64,000 nucleotides of DNA, taken from the NCBI GenBank assembly GCA_029980465.1, contig JARYIJ010000001.1, positions 1,550,001-1,614,000 on the forward strand, in the 5' to 3' direction. The stretch comes from Pseudolabrys sp. GTDB taxonomy: Bacteria; Pseudomonadota; Alphaproteobacteria; Rhizobiales; Xanthobacteraceae. Positions 41,442-51,047 of the stretch are shown piece after piece (position 1 is the stretch's first letter; each line of letters opens with the position of its first letter). Below the pieces are notes generated by a model. It did no database searches and was not told the DNA's origin. It saw nothing but the letters and a program-made list of their open reading frames with translations. The position numbers were made by a program, and so were the translations under genes.

Positions 41442-41873
41442 ATGTACCTCTACATCAAGGCCTTCCATGTCATCGCCGTCATCGCCTGGATGGCGGGGAT
41501 GCTCTATCTGCCGCGGCTGTTCGTCTATCATGCGGCGGCGAAGCCCGGCTCGGAGCAGTCCGAAATCTTCAAGGTGATGGAGCGCCGGCTGCTCAAGGCG
41601 ATCGTCAATCCGGCGATGATCGCGACCTGGCTGCTCGGCCTGGCGATGATTTACCTGATGGGATGGCCTGCTTTTGCCGCCTCGCATTGGCTGCACCTCA
41701 AGCTCGTTCTGGTGCTGGCGATGTCGGCCTTGCACGGCGAGTTGGCCCGCTATCAGCGCCAGTTCGCCGCTGATGCCAACCGGCACAGTCAGAAATTCTA
41801 TAGGATCATCAACGAGATACCGACAGTCTTGCTAATTCTGATCGTCATCCTGGCGGTGGTGAAGCCGTTCTGA
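41442..41873 (+). CDS. hemJ: Protoporphyrinogen oxidase HemJ
   Basis: A 143-residue membrane protein with four transmembrane helices, starting YLYIKAFHVIAVIAWMAGMLYLPRLFVYH. The conserved His in AFHVIAVIAWMAGM is required in known HemJ proteins. The last helix is VLLILIVILAVVKPF. HemJ oxidises protoporphyrinogen IX in most alphaproteobacteria. It lies upstream of rho, as usual in the group, but hemE, its expected neighbour, is not here. Confidence 0.93.
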   Translation: MYLYIKAFHVIAVIAWMAGMLYLPRLFVYHAAAKPGSEQSEIFKVMERRLLKAIVNPAMIATWLLGLAMIYLMGWPAFAASHWLHLKLVLVLAMSALHGELARYQRQFAADANRHSQKFYRIINEIPTVLLILIVILAVVKPF

Positions 41874-41899
41874 TTCACAATATCCGCGCCGGGCTTTCG

Positions 41900-41916
41900 T
41901 TTGCGGCTTGCGCAAA
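41900..41916 (+). other. Hairpin downstream of hemJ
   Basis: TTTGCG-GCTTG-CGCAAA gives a 6-pair stem 27 bases after the hemJ stop. A run of seven T's follows only after 18 more bases (about 41935), so it is at best a poor intrinsic terminator. Confidence 0.3.
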
Positions 41917-42020
41917 TCAGGCTGTTTCCATATATTTTTTTACGTCCCACCGAACGCAGGCAGATGCGATTGCGTTCCGGTACCGGATATTCGGGCCGGC
42001 GCGGCATCGGGTCGGGACCT

Positions 42021-42143
42021 TTCTGAAGCTCTCCTTCATCAAAGACCTGCCTTAGTCCTGCGATCTGTCTGACTTCCTCTCTCCCGGCGTGACCCGTCTC
42101 TCCTGACCGGCGTCCGCACTCTCTCCCAAGGACCTTCCTCCCC
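42021..42143 (+). promoter_or_regulatory. C-rich, G-poor rho leader, candidate rut/autoregulation site
   Basis: In the 123 bases before the rho ATG I count 52 C and 21 G, against a genome in which C and G are about equal. The tract is full of CTCTC, TTCCTC and TCCC segments and has no strong stem, the composition of a Rho utilisation site. E. coli rho is known to limit its own transcription by premature termination in the leader, and this leader has the right character to do the same. Confidence 0.5.
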
Positions 42144-43409
<1,266 letters not shown>

Positions 43410-43458
43410 GCAGCTGATCTCGAGGCCGGCGACGGCGGCTGGATATTGGTCCGAACGG

Positions 43459-43698
43459 CTAGAACCGCTCGCCCCAGTCGCCGCGCATCATGCGCTCCCC
43501 GATCTCGCGTTCGATACTGTCGGTGAAACGGCCGCGCCGGGCGACGAAACGGTCGATTTCTTGCTGCGTCTGGCGACGATGGGATGCGGTGACGGCCTCG
43601 ATCAGGGTGCGCCAGACGCCGCGGCGGCGCGGGACGGGTCTGACGGCCGGCAAAGGCTGAGCGGCGTGAAAATCGGACGGGCGTGCGACATAAGCCAT
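43459..43698 (-). CDS. Small basic protein of unknown function
   Basis: This 79-residue protein has RRRGVWRTLIEAVTASHRRQ, then QQEIDRFVARRGRFTDSIER and a helical C-terminus ending DWGERF. It looks like a short amphipathic helix pair, of a type common in Bradyrhizobium relatives and vaguely like DUF1127. AGGAGG six bases before the ATG is an excellent ribosome site. It is divergent from a LysR regulator with paired operator-like sites between them, so it is probably that regulator's target. Confidence 0.7.
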   Translation of the reverse strand: MAYVARPSDFHAAQPLPAVRPVPRRRGVWRTLIEAVTASHRRQTQQEIDRFVARRGRFTDSIEREIGERMMRGDWGERF

Positions 43699-43724
43699 GG
43701 TGGCCTCCTGTGTCGGCGATGAGC

Positions 43725-43743
43725 AGTTGAGTCGATCTCATCG
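43725..43743. promoter_or_regulatory. LysR-type operator 2 near the small gene
   Basis: AGTTGAG-TCG-ATCTCATCG matches 14 of 19 bases of operator 1 and keeps the LysR-type T-N11-A core, TGAG-N5-CTCA. It lies 27 bases upstream of the 79-residue gene. Confidence 0.55.
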
Positions 43744-43801
43744 ATGAACCGGAAAGTGGTTGCAAAAGACCCCGTTGACAAAGGATATAGTCTCACCCGA
43801 T

Positions 43802-43820
43802 AGTTGAGATAATCTCAACT
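43802..43820. promoter_or_regulatory. LysR-type operator 1, perfect 19-bp palindrome
   Basis: AGTTGAGAT-A-ATCTCAACT is a perfect palindrome 14 bases before the lysR ATG. Its TGAGATAATCTCA core fits the LysR T-N11-A rule exactly. The position suggests autorepression. Confidence 0.65.
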
Positions 43821-43834
43821 AAAGTGGACCGCGC

Positions 43835-44788
43835 ATGGCCCGCCCGATGCCCCCGTTGTCGGCGTTGCGCGCCTTCGAGGCGGCGGCGCGGCATCTGAGC
43901 ATGAGCGCCGCGGCGCGCGAGCTGAACGTCACCGCCGGCGCGCTCAGCCACCAGATCCGCGGGCTCGAGGAGATGCTCGGCGTCAGGCTGTTCGAGCGGC
44001 GGGTTCGCGCGATCGCGCTGACGGCCGCCGGCAAGCAGCTTTATCCCGGCCTGCAGACCGGCTTCGCCCAGATCCGCGACGCCGTCGCCGGCCTTGCCGT
44101 CGCCGGCCAGCCCAACGTGCTCGTGGTCAGCACGTCGCCCGGCATGACGTCGAAATGGCTGGCGCCGCGGCTTTATAAATTCGGCGCGGCGCACCCGGAC
44201 ATCGACGTGCGCATCTCGTCATCGCTCACCAACGCCAACTTCGAGACCGACGGCATCGATCTCGCCGTCCGCAATATGAGCGTCACTGCGCCGCCCGACC
44301 GCATGCTCGAGGTCGAGCGCCTGGCCGACATTACGTTTATCCCGGTGTGCAGCCCGAGACTGATCGACAAGCACGGGCCGGTGAAAACGGCGCACGATCT
44401 CGCTCGGCTGCCGCTCATCCACGACGAGACGCTGAAATCGCGCGCCGCGCAGGCAGACTGGAAGGACTGGTTCACGGCGGCGGGTGTAACGGACGCCGAC
44501 CTGCGGCGCGGCCTGCGCTTCAACAGCGCCGACCACGCGCTCGACGCCGCCGGCGAAAGCGCCGGCGTTCTGCTCGCGCACAGCCTGCTCGCCTATGACG
44601 ATCTGCGCACCGGCCGTCTCGTCATTCCGGTGAAGCTGTCGATCGCGCCGGGCCGCGCCTTCCATCTGGTGTCGGCGAGGGGGCGCAAGCCCTCGCCCGC
44701 CGCCGAAGCCTTCAAGAGCTGGATCAAGGACGAGGTCGCGGCGCTCGACTGGCGCAAGTTCAAGACCAGGGTAATGGCTCAGCTCTAG
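43835..44788 (+). CDS. LysR family transcriptional regulator, GcvA-like
   Basis: A 317-residue LysR regulator. The N-terminal helix-turn-helix is PPLSALRAFEAAARHLSMSAAARELNVTAGALSHQIRGLEEMLGVRLFERR. A PBP2-type effector domain follows (VVSTSPGMTSKWLAPRL; DGIDLAVRNM; HALDAAGESAGVLLAHSLLAYDDLRTGRL), which matches the GcvA subgroup. The effector is unknown. It is divergent from the 79-residue gene with two LysR boxes in between, and is convergent with a 3-hydroxyacyl-CoA dehydrogenase. Confidence 0.93.
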   Translation: MARPMPPLSALRAFEAAARHLSMSAAARELNVTAGALSHQIRGLEEMLGVRLFERRVRAIALTAAGKQLYPGLQTGFAQIRDAVAGLAVAGQPNVLVVSTSPGMTSKWLAPRLYKFGAAHPDIDVRISSSLTNANFETDGIDLAVRNMSVTAPPDRMLEVERLADITFIPVCSPRLIDKHGPVKTAHDLARLPLIHDETLKSRAAQADWKDWFTAAGVTDADLRRGLRFNSADHALDAAGESAGVLLAHSLLAYDDLRTGRLVIPVKLSIAPGRAFHLVSARGRKPSPAAEAFKSWIKDEVAALDWRKFKTRVMAQL

Positions 44789-44808
44789 AACCGAAAAACG
44801 CGCGCCGC

Positions 44809-45708
44809 TCAACGCCCCTGCAGGAATCCGGGCCGCGCGCATTCCGGGTCGGGATAGCTGTAGAAGCCGCGGCCGCTCTTGATGCCGAGCTCGCCTTTGG
44901 CGACCTTGTCCTTGAGCGCCTGCGGCGGAGCGTCCTTCGGATCGTCCGACTCCGCAAAATAGACGGTCTCGATGGCCAGCACGACGTCGAGCCCGACCAG
45001 GTCCATCAGGAAGAACGGGCCGTAGGTCATGCCGGTGAACACCATCCAGGCGCGGTCGATGTCGCGGAAGTCGACGAAGCCGCCGGCCCACATGTAGAGC
45101 GTCTGGCGCTTCACCGCGCGCCACACATTGTTGAAGCAGAAGCCGAGGATCTCCTTCCGCACCGGCAGCGGCACGCACTGGATCGAATGCAGGAAATCGC
45201 GCGCCGCGGCGATCGTCTCGGGCGCGGTGCGCGTGCCGCCCATGATGTCGGCCATCGGGATGCCGACCGCCGGCTGGTAGAAATGCAGGTTGAGGCAGAG
45301 CTGCGGCCGCTGCGTCGCGCTCTCGATGCGCGAGACCGGGATCGACGAGCTGTTGGTCGCGAGCAGCGCGCCGGGCGGCGCGGCGCGATCGAGCTCGGCG
45401 AACACCTTGCGCTTGAGCTCGACGTTTTCCGCCACGACCTCGATGACGAGGTCGGCGTTCTGCGCGGCGCCGGCGAGGTCGGGCGCGAGGCGCACCTGCG
45501 CGGCGATGTCGTCCCAGCGCTCGATGGGATAGGTCGGTCCCTTGCCCACCATCTGCATGGCCGAGCGCACCTTGCCGCGCGCCTGCGCGAAGGCGTCGGG
45601 ATTCGGGTCGAAGGCGGTGACGCGATGGCCGTAAGCCGCAGCCTGCATGGCGATCTGGCTGCCCAGGGTGCCGAGGCCGATGACGGTGACGTTTTCGATG
45701 GCGGTCAT
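44809..45708 (-). CDS. 3-hydroxyacyl-CoA dehydrogenase family protein
   Basis: A 299-residue single-domain dehydrogenase. The NAD loop is VTVIGLGTLGSQIAMQAAAYGHRVTAFD. It has the substrate segment LATNSSSIPVSRIESA and the catalytic His region LCLNLHFYQPA, then EILGFCFNNVWRAVKRQTLYMWAGGFVDFRDIDRAW in the C-terminal helical domain. It probably oxidises a 3-hydroxyacyl-CoA; the exact chain or aromatic substrate is unknown. ATG 45708 is the start. It stands alone on this strand. Confidence 0.9.
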   Translation of the reverse strand: MTAIENVTVIGLGTLGSQIAMQAAAYGHRVTAFDPNPDAFAQARGKVRSAMQMVGKGPTYPIERWDDIAAQVRLAPDLAGAAQNADLVIEVVAENVELKRKVFAELDRAAPPGALLATNSSSIPVSRIESATQRPQLCLNLHFYQPAVGIPMADIMGGTRTAPETIAAARDFLHSIQCVPLPVRKEILGFCFNNVWRAVKRQTLYMWAGGFVDFRDIDRAWMVFTGMTYGPFFLMDLVGLDVVLAIETVYFAESDDPKDAPPQALKDKVAKGELGIKSGRGFYSYPDPECARPGFLQGR

Positions 45709-45788
45709 GACGACGTGTTCGTGCGGTGAGGGATAAGCGGTGCGTCATCCTCTCATTCGCATGACCGTGCTGGCAATCGATATTGGTT

Positions 45789-46046
45789 TCAGGCCGGTGC
45801 GTCGCGTCGCCCGTTCAGGGCGAAGGCGGGATCGGGCACGCAGACCGCGTCCTTGGCGTCGCCGAGCGCCTTCTCGCAATCCTGTTGCGAGACGAAGCCG
45901 CAGCGCACGCGCGATCCGGCCTTGTCGAGGAAGCCGCACCAGTGCGCCGCCGTGCCGGCGGGCGGAGGATTGGATTGCGCCGACGCGGCGTTGAACGCCA
46001 GCAGCGCGGCGGGGGCGAGAGCGAACAGCCAGATCACAGACCGCAT
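45789..46046 (-). CDS. Small secreted Cys-rich protein, DUF3551-like
   Basis: This 85-residue protein has a signal peptide (MRSVIWLFALAPAALLAFNAASAQ). The mature part has four cysteines in the pattern WCGF...RVRCGFVSQQDCEKAL...AVCV, as in the DUF3551 family that is expanded in Bradyrhizobium. The role is unknown. AGGAGACTCTCC before the ATG is a strong ribosome site. It lies downstream of the thioredoxin-domain gene on the same strand, 71 bases away. Confidence 0.72.
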   Translation of the reverse strand: MRSVIWLFALAPAALLAFNAASAQSNPPPAGTAAHWCGFLDKAGSRVRCGFVSQQDCEKALGDAKDAVCVPDPAFALNGRRDAPA

Positions 46047-46117
46047 GGAGAGTCTCCTGGTCGCCGCCCCGGCAACGAATCGCCTGCAATTTTGGCGGAT
46101 ATGCGGACGCGTATCCG

Positions 46118-48322
<2,205 letters not shown>

Positions 48323-48398
48323 GCCCGGCACAATGTGGTGCCAGGGCTTTTCGTTCAAGCCGCTTCGCTCGATTCGCCCGACCCGATGGCTTTGCTGT

Positions 48399-48806
48399 TC
48401 AATCCGGTTCCGGAGCGATCAGCGTTATGCCGGAAAAGTATGTGCGATAGCGGCGCGGGTCGCGGGTGAGCAACGGAAGCGCCGCTACGGCGGCATGCGC
48501 ACCGATAAAAAAGTCGGGCAGGACGCCGGTACGTTTTCCGCCGCGTGAGCGGTAGCGTTGAAATACCTTTCCGGCCAGAAACAGGGCCGCGCGCGGAATA
48601 TGCGCGAATGTCAGTCCGACGGCGGCGACGATTTTGTCGAGATCCTCGATACGAGAATAGCCGATGGATAATTCGGAGTAGATGACCGGATTGATGAAGG
48701 TCGGTCCGCGGACCGCGGCGGCATCGAGCTGCCGGAGCGACCAACCCGCCCATGCCGGATCATCCGTTGCAATGTCGAGAAGAACGTTCGTATCGACCAG
48801 CGTCAT
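48399..48806 (-). CDS. vapC: VapC-type PIN-domain toxin
   Basis: A 135-residue PIN ribonuclease. It has the acidic residues in LVDTNVLLDIATDDPAW (Asp), NPVIYSELSIGY (Glu) and LPDFFIGAHAAVAALPLLTRDPRRY (Asp, Asp). It is expected to cleave tRNA or rRNA when free of antitoxin. The ATG at 48806 shares one base with the antitoxin stop (TGATG), so production is translationally coupled. The pair is a typical type II module. Confidence 0.93.
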   Translation of the reverse strand: MTLVDTNVLLDIATDDPAWAGWSLRQLDAAAVRGPTFINPVIYSELSIGYSRIEDLDKIVAAVGLTFAHIPRAALFLAGKVFQRYRSRGGKRTGVLPDFFIGAHAAVAALPLLTRDPRRYRTYFSGITLIAPEPD

Positions 48807-49051
48807 CACCGCTCGCCGCGGGTCAGCGCCATGATTTGATCCGTGGTCAACCCGCTGGTCGCGGTTCCCCGCAGCCGCTCGAAGCGGCTGGGTTTCGCGC
48901 GCTTCCCGGCCCGGTGCAGATAAGCGCGCCCGTTCTCGTCGATCTCAAAATCGATCTTGCTGCCGGGGTCGATGCCGAGCCGGTCGCGGACCCGCTTCGG
49001 AATCGTGACCTGGCCCTTGCTGGTGACGGTGACCATCGCAGTAATACTCAT
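48806..49051 (-). CDS. vapB: VapB-type antitoxin with AbrB/MazE fold
   Basis: An 81-residue protein with a swapped-hairpin AbrB DNA-binding domain (MVTVTSKGQVTIPKRVRDRLGIDPGSKIDFEIDENG) and a C-terminal toxin-binding tail (KPSRFERLRGTATSGLTTDQIMALTRGER). Either ATG 49051 or ATG 49036 could be the start; the latter begins the conserved domain. It overlaps vapC and probably represses its own promoter through the repeat at 49040-49069. Confidence 0.92.
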   Translation of the reverse strand: MSITAMVTVTSKGQVTIPKRVRDRLGIDPGSKIDFEIDENGRAYLHRAGKRAKPSRFERLRGTATSGLTTDQIMALTRGER

Positions 49052-49069
49052 CTTTGCGCTGGTATTACT
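49040..49069. promoter_or_regulatory. vapBC autoregulatory operator candidate
   Basis: AGTAATAC (49040-49047) and GTATTACT (49062-49069) form a perfect 8-bp inverted repeat with a 14-base spacer. The repeat straddles the first possible vapB start codon. AbrB-type antitoxins bind such dyads. Confidence 0.6.
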
Positions 49070-49203
49070 TTAGCATCCTGCAGAAGCGGCTTCAATTGCC
49101 ATGGTTCGCGTGTGCGTTCCGGGGGTACTCGGCGGATCGGAGCAGCCGGCCGTGTTCGGATCGCGCTTGACCGTTGTGACAAGGTGGCGTTTCGGTTACG
49201 GCA

Positions 49204-50799
49204 ATGACCCCTCCTCCCCGCGACACGATTTTCGCCCTCTCCTCCGGCCATGGCATTGCCGCGCTTGCGGTGATCCGGATCTCTGGCGAGCGCGCCGGCG
49301 AAGCGCTTGAGATTCTGACCGGCAAGATTCCGACGCCGCGCAAGGCGGCGCTGGTGACGATCCGCGCTGCGGACCGCGAGCCGATCGATCAGGCGCTGGC
49401 GCTCTATTTCCCCGGACCCAACAGCGAGACGGGCGAGGACGTCGCGGAGCTGCAGGTTCACGGCGGCCGCGCGGTGGTCGCCGCCGTGCTGGCGCGGCTC
49501 GGCGGCATCAAGGGGTTGCGGCCGGCGGAGGCCGGCGAGTTCACGCGGCGGGCGTTCGAGAACGGCAAGATCGACCTCACCCAGGTCGAGGGCCTCGCCG
49601 ATCTCGTCTTCGCCGAAACCGAGGCGCAGCGGCGCCAGGCGTTCCGGCAGATGACCGGCCTGCTCGGCGGCCGCGCCGACGCCTGGCGCGGCCGGCTGCT
49701 CGGCGCGCTGGCGATGGTCGAGGCGCGCATCGATTTTTCCGACGAGGCCGATGTTCCCGAGGATCTACTCGGGCCGGCGCTGCGGGTTGCCCGCGACATC
49801 GAGGCCGACATCGCGGCGGCGCTGGCGCAAGGGCGGCGGGGGGAACGGCTGCGCGAAGGGCTGGTGGTGGCGATTGCCGGCCCGCCGAACGCGGGCAAGT
49901 CGACCTTGCTCAATCGCATCGCCCGGCGCGAGGCGGCGATCGTGTCGCCTCATGCCGGCACGACGCGGGATATCATCGAGGTCCACCTCGATCTCGACGG
50001 CTATCCGGTGACGGTGGTGGACACGGCCGGGATTCGGCCAACGGCCGACCCGGTGGAGCAGGAGGGCGTGCGGCGGGCCCGGGAACGCGCCTCGGCCGCT
50101 GACCTGGTGTTGTGGGTGGTCGACGCCAGCGCGGGCGAGGCGGCGGACCGGCTTGCGGGTCTGGCGCCGGATACCGATGGGCCATTGGCCGATCCGGTGT
50201 CCGGAACCATGCCCGGGCAGGACATCTGGCTCATCGAGAACAAAGTCGATCTCATTAAAGAAAGAAATGAACAAAGGTTCGTTAGTTTGACAAGTCAGGT
50301 TAAGGATCAATTAACCATAAATCGTAACCAATCCTTAACCTCTGACAGTCCTCATAGAAATGAACATATGTTCGAACTATACAGTAAGACTTTATTAACC
50401 AAGTTTGTTAACAACCCGTTAGGGTCGCAGGATCATGGAAGCAGTGAACCATTGTTCAAGGCAAGTGAACAATGGTTCGGTTCTTTTTCCAGAGCCTATG
50501 CCGTGTCGGCAACTGCCGGAACGGGCCTGGGGGCTCTCGTAACAGCGCTGGCGGCAAAAGCCGTAGATGCCTTGGGCGCCGCCGAGCCGGCCCTGCTGAC
50601 CCGTGAGCGACACCGCGCAGCACTGGAGGCGACGCGGGCGGCGCTGCAGCGGGCCATCGCGGTCGGGGCCGAGGGGCGCGAGGACGTCCTTGCCGAGGAG
50701 CTGCGGCTGGCCGCCACCGCCCTGTCCCGGCTAACCGGGCGGATCGACGTCGAGGATATTCTCGACGTGATTTTTCGAGACTTCTGCATCGGCAAATAA
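49204..50799 (+). CDS. mnmE: tRNA-modifying GTPase MnmE with an AT-rich insertion
   Basis: This enzyme modifies wobble U34 of tRNA together with MnmG. All core parts are present: the folate-binding N-domain, G1 GPPNAGKST, G2 TTRD, G3 DTAGI, G4 NKVD, G5 SATAGTGL and the C-terminal FCIGK with the conserved Cys. At 531 residues it is about 80 longer than usual (E. coli 454). The excess sits between G4 and G5 (about residues 350-430) and is encoded by DNA of 37.5% G+C. The inserted peptide is polar, Asn/Ser/Lys-rich and of no known domain. The frame is intact, so the gene is probably functional. Confidence 0.96.
   Translation: MTPPPRDTIFALSSGHGIAALAVIRISGERAGEALEILTGKIPTPRKAALVTIRAADREPIDQALALYFPGPNSETGEDVAELQVHGGRAVVAAVLARLGGIKGLRPAEAGEFTRRAFENGKIDLTQVEGLADLVFAETEAQRRQAFRQMTGLLGGRADAWRGRLLGALAMVEARIDFSDEADVPEDLLGPALRVARDIEADIAAALAQGRRGERLREGLVVAIAGPPNAGKSTLLNRIARREAAIVSPHAGTTRDIIEVHLDLDGYPVTVVDTAGIRPTADPVEQEGVRRARERASAADLVLWVVDASAGEAADRLAGLAPDTDGPLADPVSGTMPGQDIWLIENKVDLIKERNEQRFVSLTSQVKDQLTINRNQSLTSDSPHRNEHMFELYSKTLLTKFVNNPLGSQDHGSSEPLFKASEQWFGSFSRAYAVSATAGTGLGALVTALAAKAVDALGAAEPALLTRERHRAALEATRAALQRAIAVGAEGREDVLAEELRLAATALSRLTGRIDVEDILDVIFRDFCIGK
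50250..50490. other. AT-rich motif-dense island inside mnmE
   Basis: I count 90 G+C in 240 bases, while the flanks are near 65-70%. It holds four 12-bp palindromes GAAC-N4-GTTC (50269, 50362, 50446, 50467), a perfect TTAA-N7-TTAA inside the larger dyad GGTTAA-N7-TTAACC (50298-50316), and the near matches GTAA-N7-TTAA (50324) and TTAA-N7-TTAG (50408). GAACCATTGTTC (50446) and GAACAATGGTTC (50467) are also mirror images and form a 12-pair stem. The block is translated without a stop as part of MnmE. It looks like a protein-binding array, not a transposon. Confidence 0.75.
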
Positions 50800-50858
50800 C
50801 GGCGTCTGCGATGTCGCGGTGTTCGGTACAAACAAAACCGGGCAACGGCTTGTTTCGG

Positions 50859-50902
50859 GCGATGGTCGGCGATGTTTCACGTGAAACATCGCCGACCATC
50901 GC
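50859..50902. promoter_or_regulatory. parS site 1 within a perfect 44-bp palindrome
   Basis: TGTTTCACGTGAAACA (50873-50888) is the canonical chromosomal parS sequence bound by ParB. It forms the centre of a perfect palindrome extending 22 bases to each side (50859-50902), far beyond the usual 16. It lies 60 bases after mnmE and 5.4 kb from parB. Confidence 0.95.
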
Positions 50903-50927
50903 GATCCAAGGGCCGGTGTAGCGGTCG

Positions 50928-50943
50928 TGTTTCACGTGAAACA
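50928..50943. promoter_or_regulatory. parS site 2
   Basis: A second exact TGTTTCACGTGAAACA, 55 bp centre to centre from parS site 1. Here the palindrome does not extend beyond the core. Confidence 0.95.
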
Positions 50944-51047
50944 GTCCGTCAAATCGGCATTTTAACGGTGTTTCAGGCTTCATTTACCATCCTGCGCGAG
51001 ATTTGGACGCGCCGCATTCCGCGGCTCATCCCGATTCACCACGTTTG

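Noticed and set aside
50250..50490. Insertion sequence or transposon explanation for the mnmE island
   Set aside because: No transposase, no terminal repeats or target duplication visible, and the reading frame is kept.
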